Positions 1 to 8,838 of a DNA stretch of 64,000 nucleotides are shown piece after piece. The stretch comes from JBFXJF01 sp050175155. Lineage in GTDB: Bacteria > Bacillota > Bacilli > Tepidibacillales > Tepidibacillaceae. The notes under the pieces are model-generated. The model made no database searches. It was not told the origin of the DNA and was given only the letters and a program-made list of their open reading frames with translations. The position numbers were made by a program, and so were the translations under genes. The DNA lies in the NCBI GenBank assembly GCA_050175155.1, contig JBFXJF010000006.1, forward strand, positions 1 through 64,000. Direction: 5' to 3'. Positions within the stretch are counted from its first letter, which is position 1; every line of letters begins with the position of its first letter.

Positions 1-1501
1 TTAATTCAAATTCCCACCAAGTTTTTCTTGGTTTGTATTTATGATTTAATAGATAATCTAATTTCATAAAACAAATTATAAAATCAATATTATTCGTTCT
101 TCGTGCTTGTAAAAACTCGTGCAATCTTATAAATAATGACTCAAGTTGATGACCTATTCTTCCCCAACCTTTGCTTTCCCAATAGTCGCCAAACTCTTGA
201 AAAAAGTCATATGCTGATGTGAACACATTTTTGAGCAAATAATTAATAGTTAGATCCATACGATGAGAATTCCAATATTTCTCCAATATTTGCTCGACAC
301 TCTTAATCCTAATCAGGTCCCCGTATGTTAAAACTCTATTTTGTAAGACCTCATAAGGCGCACTATCCATATATAAATAATCATATTTGTCTACTTCTGC
401 TGACATTAAAGTACCACGAAGAACTTTTAAAAACCCTAATTGCAATTCTTCTGGATTTAATTCAAAAGTATCATTGAATGTTTTTCTGAAAGAATCATAA
501 TTTTCCTCTGGTAATCCCGCTATTAAATCTATATGTAAAGCAATATTATTATTCTTTTTTAATCTTATAACATTATCTTTTAGTTTTTTAAAGTTTTGTC
601 TACGTTTTATTAGACTATTTGTATTTTCATTAGTTGATTGTACTCCAATTTCAAAGCGAAATATCCCTTTCGGTGCATTGTTAACTAGATAATCTATCGT
701 CTCATTGTCCATTATATCCATAGTAATTTCAAACTGAAAGACTGTTCCTTGATAGTTTTCGATTAAAAATTTAAATATTTCTAAAGCAAATTTATTATTG
801 GCATTAAAAGTTCTATCAACAAATTTTATCGTTTTTACTCCATTATTAATCAAATTTGTTAATTCTATCTTTACTCTTTCAATACTAAAAAACCTAATAT
901 TATTGTCTGTTGATGATAAGCAATATGTACATGAGAAGGGACATCCCCTGCTCGCTTCAAAATAAACAATCTTATCTTTAATACTAAGAAGGTCGTTTAT
1001 ATCACTATATGGACTTGGCAAATCATCTAGATTAATTTTTATTTGTGGAGGGTTTACTCTTACGCCATTCTTATCCTTATAAGCAATACCCAATAACTTA
1101 TCATACTCTTCACCACTATTAATTGTTTTTAATAGCTGGTTTAAGGTAAGTTCCCCTTCACCATATATTATATAGTCAATTTCTTCTACCCTATTTAACC
1201 AATATAAAATATCAAAAGAAACTTCGGGGCCTCCAAGTATTACTTTAATGTTAGGTAGCACTTTTTTTATCAACTTAACTAACCTTATAGTTTCATCAAT
1301 ATTCCATATATAACATGACAACCCTATAACATCAGGATTTTTTCCATATATATCACTTAAAATGTAGTTCGTAGGTTCATTTATTGAGTATTCAATTATT
1401 TCAATATTGTTAAAATCCTTATAGCTATAAGCTTTTAAATATCTGAGAGCCAACGATGTATGGATGTATTTGGCATTTAGTGTTGTTAATAATATTTTCA
1501 T
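1..1501 (-). CDS. B12-binding radical SAM protein, DUF4080 type (3' end outside window)
   Basis: Open frame from an ATG at 1501 running off the left edge, so the C-terminus is missing; about 500 codons are visible. The N-terminus (MKILLTTLNAKYIHTSLALR) is typical of cobalamin-binding radical SAM proteins that carry a C-terminal DUF4080 domain. A Rossmann-like B12-binding region fills roughly residues 1-140, including GLSCYIWN and ILGGPEVSF. The radical SAM CxxxCxxC motif (SRGCPFSCTYCLSS) lies near residues 183-195 and should bind the [4Fe-4S] cluster that cleaves S-adenosylmethionine. The substrate is unknown; no neighbour suggests one. It sits downstream of rplT but is separated from it by a probable terminator, and has a ribosome site (AAGGAAG) before the ATG. 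Family call is confident, function is not. Confidence 0.82.
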   Translation of the reverse strand, partial: MKILLTTLNAKYIHTSLALRYLKAYSYKDFNNIEIIEYSINEPTNYILSDIYGKNPDVIGLSCYIWNIDETIRLVKLIKKVLPNIKVILGGPEVSFDILYWLNRVEEIDYIIYGEGELTLNQLLKTINSGEEYDKLLGIAYKDKNGVRVNPPQIKINLDDLPSPYSDINDLLSIKDKIVYFEASRGCPFSCTYCLSSTDNNIRFFSIERVKIELTNLINNGVKTIKFVDRTFNANNKFALEIFKFLIENYQGTVFQFEITMDIMDNETIDYLVNNAPKGIFRFEIGVQSTNENTNSLIKRRQNFKKLKDNVIRLKKNNNIALHIDLIAGLPEENYDSFRKTFNDTFELNPEELQLGFLKVLRGTLMSAEVDKYDYLYMDSAPYEVLQNRVLTYGDLIRIKSVEQILEKYWNSHRMDLTINYLLKNVFTSAYDFFQEFGDYWESKGWGRIGHQLESLFIRLHEFLQARRTNNIDFIICFMKLDYLLNHKYKPRKTWWEFEL

Positions 1502-1526
1502 TATTATAACTTCCTTTATTTAATTA

Positions 1527-1549
1527 ACAAAAAACACCCCATGGGTGCC
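1527..1549 (-). terminator. Terminator of the infC-rpmI-rplT operon
   Basis: On the minus strand a short CACCC/GGGTG hairpin with a three-base loop is followed by TTTTTT. It lies 8 bases beyond the rplT stop codon. The stem is only 5 bp, hence moderate confidence. Confidence 0.55.
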
Positions 1550-1556
1550 TTCTATT

Positions 1557-1916
1557 TTATGCTTTAATTTTTCCCTTTGCTAGCTCAGCAAGTTCTGAAA
1601 ATGTTTTTTGATCGTTTACAGCTAGTTCAGCTAACATCTTTCTATTGATATCCACCCCAGCATTTTTTAAACCAAACATGAATTTACTATATGATAATCC
1701 ATTCATTCTAGCAGCTGCATTTATTCGAGTTATCCATAATTTACGAAAATCACGCTTAACTTGACGTCTGTCACGATAAGCATATAAAAGTGATTTCATC
1801 ACTTGTTGATTGGCTGTTCTAAATAAACGATGCTTAGAACCGAAATAACCTCTAGCTAATTTTAATATTTTTTTATGGCGACGGCGACTTGTAAATCCAC
1901 CTTTTACTCTTGGCAT
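1557..1916 (-). CDS. rplT: 50S ribosomal protein L20
   Basis: L20 binds 23S rRNA early in large-subunit assembly and, in Firmicutes, represses its own operon by binding the infC leader. The 119-residue product has the full family length. It starts MPRVKGGFTSRRRHKKILK, with a basic N-terminal extension, followed by the conserved YAYRDRRQVKRDFRKLWI and NAAARMNGLSYS segments. It is the last gene of infC-rpmI-rplT, 26 bases after rpmI, with a clear ribosome site (GGAGGG) upstream. Confidence 0.98.
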   Translation of the reverse strand: MPRVKGGFTSRRRHKKILKLARGYFGSKHRLFRTANQQVMKSLLYAYRDRRQVKRDFRKLWITRINAAARMNGLSYSKFMFGLKNAGVDINRKMLAELAVNDQKTFSELAELAKGKIKA

Positions 1917-1942
1917 GTTAATTCCCTCCTAAATCGGATTAA

Positions 1943-2140
1943 TTATAAATAAGTTACCATTTGTTTAATACGTTTAAAATCACTACCACTTACAAGTGTT
2001 CCTTTACGTAATTTACGTTTTTGCTTCTGACTTTTATTTATTAACAGATGGCTCCTGTAAGAATGGCTTCTTTTCAATAGTCCGCTTCCAGTCTTTTTAA
2101 ATCTTTTAGCGGAACCTTTATGAGTCTTCATTTTTGGCAT
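1943..2140 (-). CDS. rpmI: 50S ribosomal protein L35
   Basis: Small basic protein of the large ribosomal subunit. The 65 residues match the family length and the usual start MPKMKTHKGSAKRFKKTGSG, with the conserved KRKLRKGTLVSGSDFKRIK near the C-terminus. It lies between infC and rplT, the standard order, with GGAGGT upstream of the ATG. Expression should follow the L20-responsive leader in front of infC. Confidence 0.98.
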   Translation of the reverse strand: MPKMKTHKGSAKRFKKTGSGLLKRSHSYRSHLLINKSQKQKRKLRKGTLVSGSDFKRIKQMVTYL

Positions 2141-2166
2141 CTCTAATACCTCCAGTTATATACAGT

Positions 2167-2673
2167 TTATTTTGGCGATACAATCATTATCATACTACGA
2201 CCTTCTAGCTTTGGTTTAGATTCTATAACTGCTATAGTTTCTATTTCTTTTGCTATGCGGTCTAATATCTTCTCGCCTATACTTTGGTGAGCAATCTGAC
2301 GACCTTTAAACCGTATCGAAAATTTCACCTTATCCCCAGTATTGATGAATTTATAAGCATTACGCAATTTTGTTTGAAAATCATTTTCATCAATCGTCGG
2401 ACTTAATCTTATTTCTTTTGTATTAATTATCTTCTGGTTTTTACGCGCTTCTTTTTCTTTCTTGCTTTGCTCATATCTAAACTTCCCGTAATCCATTATT
2501 CGGCATACTGGCGGTTTAGCTTGAGGAGCAACGTTAACTAGATCAAAGTTTTTCTCTTCAGCTAATTTTAAGGCATCCTTTATCGGAAGAATTCCAATCT
2601 GTTCTCCATCAGGTCCTACTACTCTAACCTCACGTACGCGAATTTCTTCATTAATTAAAAGTTCCTTACTAAT
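2167..2673 (-). CDS. infC: Translation initiation factor IF-3 (ATT start)
   Basis: IF-3 binds the 30S subunit and proofreads start codons. The conserved protein begins ISKELLINEEIRVREVRVVG, and its first codon is ATT at 2673-2671, seven bases after a strong GGGGGTGG ribosome site. An ATT start is the classic feature of infC in several bacteria, where it lets IF-3 limit its own synthesis. An in-frame ATG at 2742 exists, but it falls inside the leader terminator hairpin and would add 23 residues unlike the family, so I reject it. With the ATT start the protein has 168 residues. N-domain (about 1-75), basic linker (SKKEKEARKNQK) and C-domain (SIRFKGRQIAH) are all present. Confidence 0.95.
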   Translation of the reverse strand: MSKELLINEEIRVREVRVVGPDGEQIGILPIKDALKLAEEKNFDLVNVAPQAKPPVCRIMDYGKFRYEQSKKEKEARKNQKIINTKEIRLSPTIDENDFQTKLRNAYKFINTGDKVKFSIRFKGRQIAHQSIGEKILDRIAKEIETIAVIESKPKLEGRSMIMIVSPK

Positions 2674-2699
2674 AGTCTTCCACCCCCAAAAAATTTGAA

Positions 2700-2833
2700 T
2701 AACAGATAATAAAGCAAAAAAGCGTGAGCACGATATGCCCACACTTACCCTTTAAAAAAGAATATTCAACCCACCAACTTATGTCGATAAGGTGAGAAGC
2801 GGGCGCTTCTGCTTTGTTAATCCATTAAATTTA
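2700..2833 (-). ncRNA. L20-type autoregulatory leader of infC-rpmI-rplT
   Basis: The 5' untranslated region of infC carries the GAAGCGCCCGCTTCTCACC-like element (about 2789-2812) that I recall as typical of Firmicutes L20 leaders, followed by an intrinsic terminator (2715-2744) just ahead of the ribosome site. In the family, excess L20 binds the leader and favours termination. Identification rests on remembered similarity and position, not on a covariance search. Confidence 0.7.
2715..2744 (-). terminator. Conditional terminator in the infC leader
   Basis: Minus strand: a 9-bp stem (GTGTGGGCA with TGCTCACGC, two wobble pairs), five-base loop, then TTTTTT. It lies between the infC promoter and the infC ribosome site, as expected for a transcription attenuator. 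Confidence 0.75.
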
Positions 2834-2840
2834 TTCACTA

Positions 2841-2870
2841 ATAATACCATAATCTGCATCTCATTGTCAA
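2841..2870 (-). promoter_or_regulatory. Promoter of infC operon
   Basis: Minus strand TTGACA (2870-2865), 18-base spacer, TATTAT (2846-2841). A perfect -35 box; transcription would start just upstream of the L20-type leader. Confidence 0.75.
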
Positions 2871-2921
2871 CACAACTTACCTTGTCATTAAAAATTTTTC
2901 AAGATAACCTAATAAGTATTA

Positions 2922-4838
2922 TTAATCTAGAGATTTATCTTTAATCTCTTCCATTATTTGTAGTATAACATCATTTAGAGACTGAGCACCCAAATCTCCC
3001 TTACTGCGTTTGCGAACTGATAACTCTTTATTTTCAATCTCCTTATCCCCGATTACAAGCATGTAAGGGATTTTTTTAAGTTGAGCTTCCCGTATCTTAT
3101 AGCCTATTTTTTCATTTCGATCATCTAATTCTACCCTTATTCCCATCCTCCTCATGCTCTCATAAACTTCCCTTGCATATGAATAATGAGGTTCAGCAAT
3201 TGGTAATAATACCGCCTGCACAGGAGCTAACCATGTTGGGAAAGCACCCGCATAATGTTCAATTAATAACGCAATAAAACGTTCCATCGAACCATATATC
3301 ACACGATGAATTACAACTGGAGTGTGTTTCTGATTATCTTCTCCAATATAATTTAATTCGAATTTTTCTGGCATTTGAAAGTCTAATTGAATAGTGCCTG
3401 CTTGCCAACTCCTTTTTAATACATCTGATACATGAAAGTCAATTTTAGGACCATAGAAAGCACCATCGCCTTCATTTACAATGTATTTCATTCCCATTTT
3501 ATCTAGAACATTTTTAAGTGCCTTAGTTGCTTGTTCCCACAATTCATCTGATCCCATTGACTTTTCAGGACGTGTAGACAACTCTACATGGTATGTGAAA
3601 CCAAATAGTTTGTAAAACTTATCAATCAGATTAATTACACCGGCAATTTCCTCTTCGATTTGATCCGGTCTAACAAATAGATGTGCATCATCTTGAGTAA
3701 AACTACGAACGCGAAGCAAACCATTTAAGGCCCCTGACATTTCATGGCGGTGTACCATACCCAATTCTCCATAACGAAGGGGTAAATCGCGATAACTATG
3801 CAATTGTGTTTTATAAGTTAACATCGCCCCAGGACAATTCATTGGTTTTACAGCAAAATCTACATTATCTATTTTAGTAAAATACATATTATCGTGATAA
3901 TGGTCCCAATGACCAGATTGCTCCCACAAACGACGATTCATCATTATTGGTGTTTTGATTTCCTTATATCCAGCCTTTTTGTGTTCTTCTCTCCATAAAT
4001 CCTCAAGCTCATTTCTTATTACCATTCCATTTGGGTGGTAAAAAGGCATACCAGGTGCTTCTTCAGAAAAACCAAAAAGTTCGAGTTCTTTCCCTAGTTT
4101 ACGATGGTCACGTTTTTTGGCCTCCTCAAGAAAAATCATATGTTCTTCTAGATCAGACTGCTTTAAAAAGGAGGTGCCATAGATGCGTTGAAGCATTTGC
4201 CGATCAGAGTCGCCCCTCCAATAAGCGCCTGCAATACTTAATAATTTAATTGCCTTGATTTTACCAGTTGAAGTTAAGTGAGGCCCACGACATAAGTCAA
4301 CGAAGTCTCCTTGTTTATATATAGAGATTTCTGCATCAACAGGCAGGTCATTAATTAATTCAACTTTATATTTCTCCCCAATACTTTCAAAAAATTTCAG
4401 GGCTTCATCTCTAGATAGAACAGTTCTTTTTATTGAGATATCTTCATTAATGATCTTTTTCATCTCTTTTTCTATTTTTTCTAAGTCCTCTGGAGAAAAG
4501 GATTCTGATAAATCAATATCGTAGTAAAAACCATCTTGGATTGTAGGACCAATCCCGAATTTAGCCTCAGGATATAAACGATGAATTGCATGGGCTAATA
4601 AATGTGCAGTACTGTGTCGATATATCTCCAGACCTTCTTTACTATCCAATGTAATAATTTCCACAGTGGAATCTTCCTCAACAGAAGAATACATGTCAAC
4701 TAATACGTTATTTACCTTACCTGCAACTGTTTTCTTTTTTAAACTTGGACTAATTGAAAAAGCAATATCTTCAACAGTAATTCCTTTTTCATACTCCTTA
4801 AACGCACCATCTGGAAACGTTATATTGATTTTTTCCAT
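2922..4838 (-). CDS. thrS: Threonyl-tRNA synthetase
   Basis: Charges tRNA-Thr in the cytoplasm. The 638 residues have the full bacterial layout: TGS domain (about 1-62), editing domain with HSTAHLLAHAIHRLYP (75-90) and the CRGPH motif (near 185), class II catalytic core with the zinc-site residues in KPMNCPGAMLTYK and motif 2 RYGELGMVHRHE, and an anticodon-binding domain (about 540-638). The gene stands alone behind a T-box leader, so it should be induced by uncharged tRNA-Thr. The infC promoter follows directly downstream, and I see no strong terminator between them. Confidence 0.98.
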   Translation of the reverse strand: MEKINITFPDGAFKEYEKGITVEDIAFSISPSLKKKTVAGKVNNVLVDMYSSVEEDSTVEIITLDSKEGLEIYRHSTAHLLAHAIHRLYPEAKFGIGPTIQDGFYYDIDLSESFSPEDLEKIEKEMKKIINEDISIKRTVLSRDEALKFFESIGEKYKVELINDLPVDAEISIYKQGDFVDLCRGPHLTSTGKIKAIKLLSIAGAYWRGDSDRQMLQRIYGTSFLKQSDLEEHMIFLEEAKKRDHRKLGKELELFGFSEEAPGMPFYHPNGMVIRNELEDLWREEHKKAGYKEIKTPIMMNRRLWEQSGHWDHYHDNMYFTKIDNVDFAVKPMNCPGAMLTYKTQLHSYRDLPLRYGELGMVHRHEMSGALNGLLRVRSFTQDDAHLFVRPDQIEEEIAGVINLIDKFYKLFGFTYHVELSTRPEKSMGSDELWEQATKALKNVLDKMGMKYIVNEGDGAFYGPKIDFHVSDVLKRSWQAGTIQLDFQMPEKFELNYIGEDNQKHTPVVIHRVIYGSMERFIALLIEHYAGAFPTWLAPVQAVLLPIAEPHYSYAREVYESMRRMGIRVELDDRNEKIGYKIREAQLKKIPYMLVIGDKEIENKELSVRKRSKGDLGAQSLNDVILQIMEEIKDKSLD

Positions 4839-4871
4839 ACAAAAAACACTCCTTTATAAATTCATCTCGAC

Positions 4872-5140
4872 AAATAAAAAAGACACCTAAATAAAATCCC
4901 TATGGGACGATATTTATATGCCGTGGTTCCACCCAATTTTAGTTTATCCTAAGCTGGATAAACACTTATTAATAATAACGGTCGATACCGGTAACAGTTA
5001 CTAAAATTCACCGTTACAGCTCAAAGGTGGTAAATAATTAACCCTTGTTAAGAATCTTCCAGCAAATGACTCTTTCTCTATGAACTGGTCCTTAATTACT
5101 ATTGTCCTTTTCAAAGCTTGAAATATTAAGTTATATAATT
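4872..5140 (-). ncRNA. T-box leader of thrS
   Basis: About 270 bases between the promoter and thrS. The T-box sequence GGGTGGAACCACG is present on the minus strand (about 4922-4935), and the AGAGA...GAGCTG...GGTGAA...AGTA landmarks of stem I lie upstream (about 5080-5000). Threonine ACC triplets occur where the specifier loop is expected (4982-4980 and 4992-4990); I cannot say which is read. A helix with CCC/GGG core (about 4893-4909) and a T run near 4880-4885 are the likely terminator part. Known role: uncharged tRNA-Thr stabilises the antiterminator and lets thrS be transcribed. Confidence 0.92.
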
Positions 5141-5147
5141 GAGAACA

Positions 5148-5176
5148 TTATAAGTATAAACTACTCCCAAAGTCAA
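5148..5176 (-). promoter_or_regulatory. Promoter of the T-box thrS transcript
   Basis: Minus strand TTGACT (5176-5171), 18-base spacer, TATAAT (5153-5148). It lies just upstream of the T-box leader. Confidence 0.72.
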
Positions 5177-5212
5177 GTTAAAGTAAATTCAAAGAAATCA
5201 AACCCTAACTTT

Positions 5213-5875
5213 TTACTTGTTAAGGTCTGATCTCTCTCCTGAAACCAAATATATAACACTTTCTCCTATATTAGTTGTATGGTCAGCAATTCTTTCTATA
5301 TATCTAGCTACTAATCCTAATAGTTGCCCTTGATCAACATTTCTTGAATCCTTAATCATATAATTAAGCAACTCATTTAAAATGCTTTTATAGCCTTTGT
5401 CTATTACGTCGTCCAAGCCATCTAGTTGTTTTGCCAACTCAATATCTTCTTTAATATAAGAATCAATACATAGTCTCAACATTTTCAATGTATGATCAGT
5501 CATTTTAGGGATATCAATTAATGGTTTAATTAATTTTTGTCCATGTATTTTCCTTGTAACCTTAGCAATATTAACAGATAAATCTGCTATTCTTTCTAAG
5601 TCATTAGCTATCTTAATCGCAGATATTATCTTTCTTAAATCCTTCGCAACAGGTTGCTGAGTTGCAATCAATCTTATTGCAAAGTTATTAATCTCTATCT
5701 CTAGGTTATCAACAATACTATCTAACTTAATAACAGACTCTGCTAACTCCAAATCCTGAGCCTTTAAAGATTCTACACTATCTTGCAATATCCTCTCAAC
5801 TGTATCGCTCATTTCATATAATTTTTCTTTTAGTTCTAGTAATAATAAATCAAAATTTTGTCTATTAGAAAACAT
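5213..5875 (-). CDS. phoU: Phosphate transport regulator PhoU
   Basis: PhoU couples the Pst transporter to the PhoR kinase and damps the Pho response when phosphate is plentiful. The 220 residues fold as two three-helix repeats; each carries the typical metal-binding helix, seen as DLERIADLSVNIAKVTRK and YIERIADHTTNIGESVIYL. I use the ATG at 5875, seven bases after AAGGAGG; an in-frame start seven codons upstream overlaps the pstB stop and lacks a ribosome site. It closes the pstSCAB-phoU operon, 17 bases after pstB. phoPR lies in the same window, near 42 kb. Confidence 0.96.
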   Translation of the reverse strand: MFSNRQNFDLLLLELKEKLYEMSDTVERILQDSVESLKAQDLELAESVIKLDSIVDNLEIEINNFAIRLIATQQPVAKDLRKIISAIKIANDLERIADLSVNIAKVTRKIHGQKLIKPLIDIPKMTDHTLKMLRLCIDSYIKEDIELAKQLDGLDDVIDKGYKSILNELLNYMIKDSRNVDQGQLLGLVARYIERIADHTTNIGESVIYLVSGERSDLNK

Positions 5876-5892
5876 TATTAAATTCCTCCTTA

Positions 5893-6651
5893 TCAACCAA
5901 ATCTACCTGTTATATAGCCTTCCGTACGCCCATCAATTGGATTTGAAAATAAATCTTTTGTTTCAGCAAATTCTATTAATTCTCCGCTTAAAAAAAATGC
6001 AGTCTTGTCAGAGATACGAGCAGCTTGTTGCATATTATGTGTTACGATTACTATTGTGTATTTCTTTTTTAATTCAAGAGCCAATTCTTCAATCTTACCT
6101 GTTGAAATTGGATCTAGAGCTGATGTCGGCTCATCCATTAGTATCATTTCAGGTTCTACCGCCAAAGCTCTTGCAATACAAATTCTCTGCTGTTGCCCTC
6201 CTGAAATACTTAATGCACTTTTTTTTAAATTATCTTTTACTTCATCCCAAACAACTGCATCTTTTAAACTTTTTTCAACAATCTCATCTAATATACTTTT
6301 TTGTTTAATACCATGTGTTCTTGGACCATATGCAATATTATCATAAATACTCATGGGAAATGGATTTGGCTTTTGAAAAACCATGCCTAGTTTAGTTCTT
6401 AATTTTATTACATCAATATCACCACATATATTTACACCGTCTAAAAGAACTTCACCTTCCGTTCTCGTACCATCTATTAGATCGTTCATACGATTAAAAA
6501 CTCTTATAAAGGTTGATTTCCCACACCCAGAAGGTCCAATAAATGCAGTTATCTCATTTTCATTTATATTAATATTAATATCTTTTAATGCTTTTAATTC
6601 ATCATAATAAAAATTTAAATTTTTTACGATAATTTTAGGATTTGCTTCCAC
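5893..6651 (-). CDS. pstB: Phosphate ABC transporter ATP-binding protein PstB
   Basis: ATPase that drives phosphate import through PstAC. The 252 residues show Walker A GPSGCGKST (about 38-46), the Q-loop in VFQKPNPFPMS, the signature SISGGQQQR, Walker B MILMDEPTSALD and the switch His in VTHNMQQAAR. The start is a GTG preceded by GAGGTGAT. It sits between pstA and phoU, the usual order. Confidence 0.98.
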   Translation of the reverse strand: MEANPKIIVKNLNFYYDELKALKDINININENEITAFIGPSGCGKSTFIRVFNRMNDLIDGTRTEGEVLLDGVNICGDIDVIKLRTKLGMVFQKPNPFPMSIYDNIAYGPRTHGIKQKSILDEIVEKSLKDAVVWDEVKDNLKKSALSISGGQQQRICIARALAVEPEMILMDEPTSALDPISTGKIEELALELKKKYTIVIVTHNMQQAARISDKTAFFLSGELIEFAETKDLFSNPIDGRTEGYITGRFG

Positions 6652-6683
6652 AATATCACCTCTACATAAAGTTTAATTGAATA

Positions 6684-7859
6684 TTAGTTAATTTTTGAAT
6701 ACCTTCTAGTAATTAATTTTGACATACCATTTAAAAATAAAATAATTAAAATAATTACAACCCCTATAGCACAAGCAGTCGCAATATCTCCTTCTTCTTT
6801 TGCTAACATATAAGCTTTAATTGTTAAGGTAGCACCACCTTCAAATATACCATCAGGTATTCTTGCTATTGTACCTGCTGTTAAATATAGTGCTGCTGAC
6901 TCCCCTATAATTCTTCCAATACTTAATATCACAGCTACTACTATACCAGGTGTAGCAGATGGTACAACAACTTTTCTAATTGTATATAGTTTGTTAGCCC
7001 CTAGTCCATATGAAGCTTCCCTATATGACATTGGAACAGCTTTTAAGGATTCCTCTGTCTGTCTAACAATAACAGGTAACAATATTATCGATAAAGTTAA
7101 GGTTCCTGATAAAATAGAATATCCAAAATCTAAAGTTACAACAAATACTATCATTCCAAATAAACCAAAAATAATTGATGGAATACCTGCCAAACTCTCT
7201 GTTGCAAAGCGTATTAAGTTTACCAGTTTACCAGGCTTTGCGTATTCAACTAGATATATTGCTGCGAAAATACCTATTGGGATGGCTATAATTAGTGTTA
7301 ATCCAATGATGTAGAGAGTAGTAATAATCATGGTTAATACTCCCCCACCTTCCCTTGTAACTTTGATTTGAATAGATTCTTCTAGCTGATTATTAATAAG
7401 AGAATTTGCCTCCTCAACTGATAATCCTTCTAAATTAACATCACCAATTTTTTTTATAATATCTCCAGTTTTTATTTTGTAAATATCACCTAAACTATTA
7501 GTAGCTTCTTCAATTTTTGAGTTATCTTCAATTTTTGATATTGAAAGATAAGAAACCCCCTGAATAACTTCATTCTGTAATATAATTCCTAATCTATTTT
7601 CTGTTCCATTAGTGGTTTCCACGTTAACATAGTTTGTTTTAGAATCGTATTCTGAGCTTAAAAAATCAAAGCTTAATTCTGGTGCACCTTTTATAAATAT
7701 AAATCCAATTATTAAAACTAATATTCCTATTGTAAAAGCAGTCGCCAATCCAATAATTCCATAACTTATGCCATCTTTAATTTTTCTACTATAATTTTTA
7801 GTTTCTAAGGATTTATCTCTTTTGCTATAATAAGATTTGTTATGCTTTTCATCATTCAT
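6684..7859 (-). CDS. pstA: Phosphate ABC transporter permease PstA with PDZ-like insert
   Basis: One of the two membrane subunits of the Pst phosphate importer. At 391 residues it is about 100 longer than usual PstA. After the first membrane helix (about 32-54) comes an extra extracytoplasmic region of about 110 residues. Its second half (IYKIKTGDIIKKIGDVNLEG, then SVEEANSLINNQ and IQIKVTREG) looks like a PDZ domain. The normal permease core follows: five further helices and the coupling motif EASYGLGANKLYTIRKVV. I use the ATG at 7859, placed after AAGGTGGGTG; a GTG four codons upstream would overlap that ribosome site. PDZ identity is inferred by eye. Confidence 0.93.
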   Translation of the reverse strand: MNDEKHNKSYYSKRDKSLETKNYSRKIKDGISYGIIGLATAFTIGILVLIIGFIFIKGAPELSFDFLSSEYDSKTNYVNVETTNGTENRLGIILQNEVIQGVSYLSISKIEDNSKIEEATNSLGDIYKIKTGDIIKKIGDVNLEGLSVEEANSLINNQLEESIQIKVTREGGGVLTMIITTLYIIGLTLIIAIPIGIFAAIYLVEYAKPGKLVNLIRFATESLAGIPSIIFGLFGMIVFVVTLDFGYSILSGTLTLSIILLPVIVRQTEESLKAVPMSYREASYGLGANKLYTIRKVVVPSATPGIVVAVILSIGRIIGESAALYLTAGTIARIPDGIFEGGATLTIKAYMLAKEEGDIATACAIGVVIILIILFLNGMSKLITRRYSKIN

Positions 7860-7886
7860 ATAATCACCCACCTTATATAAATTAGA

Positions 7887-8813
7887 CTATTTTTTTGTTA
7901 TATTAACAGTAATTTTATTTACAAGTAGATTTATTATAATTATAAATATAAATAGTATTACTCCAGTTGCAAATAACATCTCCTGATGTAATCCCTGTGC
8001 ATACCCCATCTGCATGATTATATTAGTTGTCAAAGGTCTAATCTTGTCAAATATGCTTGTTGGAATGCCGCCACTATTATTTCCTGCTACTAACATAACA
8101 GCCATTGTTTCGCCAATAGCCCGTCCTATGCCAAGTACGACTCCTGCCATAATACCAGATTTAGCTGCTGGAACAACTACTTTAAATGTTGTTTGAATCT
8201 TTGAAGCTCCTAAGCCATAAGACCCTTCCCTATAAGAACTTGGAACTGCGTTAATTGCACTTTCTGATATTGCAACAACAGTTGGGAGAATCATTACTGT
8301 TAAAACAATTATAACCGCGAGTAGTGATTGTCCTTGGGCCTGCGGTGATATCTTCATAATAATAGGTACTATTACCCCTAGTCCGAAAATTCCATATAAA
8401 ACAGAAGGAATACCTGCTAGTAACTCTACAGCAGGTCTAACAAATTTTTTAACGTTGTCGGGTGCAATTTCAGCAATAAAGACTGCTGTAAGTATACCTA
8501 TGGGTACACCGATTATTATTGCACCAACCGTTGCAGCAAGTGACCCAACAATCATGTATAGTACTCCATAATTTGCCAAGTCCACATTGTCATTATGTTC
8601 CCATCTTAAGCCTGATATAAATTCCCAAAAAGAGTATGTACCATAATCATTTCCAGGTATAAAAGGTTGTAATCCTTTATAAAAAACAAAGAAAGTAATT
8701 GAGACTACACAAATTACAGCAATGCTTGCATTAATTAAAAACCACTTTTCAGCCAAATATTCCATTAAATCTCTTCGCTTATTAGCTTTTAGATCAATGT
8801 ACCTTTTCGACAT
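7887..8813 (-). CDS. pstC: Phosphate ABC transporter permease PstC
   Basis: Second membrane subunit of the Pst importer, 308 residues, with about six membrane helices. The first is near residues 29-50; the core includes the motif REGSYGLGASKIQTTFKVV (about 195-215), which contacts PstB, and LAGIPSVLYGIFGLG. Its start has an AGGAGGACAG ribosome site. It follows pstS by 86 bases that contain a perfect hairpin, and precedes pstA by 27 bases. Confidence 0.97.
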   Translation of the reverse strand: MSKRYIDLKANKRRDLMEYLAEKWFLINASIAVICVVSITFFVFYKGLQPFIPGNDYGTYSFWEFISGLRWEHNDNVDLANYGVLYMIVGSLAATVGAIIIGVPIGILTAVFIAEIAPDNVKKFVRPAVELLAGIPSVLYGIFGLGVIVPIIMKISPQAQGQSLLAVIIVLTVMILPTVVAISESAINAVPSSYREGSYGLGASKIQTTFKVVVPAAKSGIMAGVVLGIGRAIGETMAVMLVAGNNSGGIPTSIFDKIRPLTTNIIMQMGYAQGLHQEMLFATGVILFIFIIIINLLVNKITVNITKK

Positions 8814-8838
8814 ACTTCTGTCCTCCTTAAAAGTAAAG

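Noticed and set aside
2674..2742. N-terminal extension of infC from an ATG at 2742
   Set aside because: It starts inside the leader terminator, has no ribosome site, and the extra residues are unlike IF-3; the ATT at 2673 follows a strong ribosome site.
4031..4249. Plus-strand frames within thrS, pstB, pstA, polA, icd and the fad genes
   Set aside because: All lie antisense to conserved genes, lack ribosome sites and show no family features.
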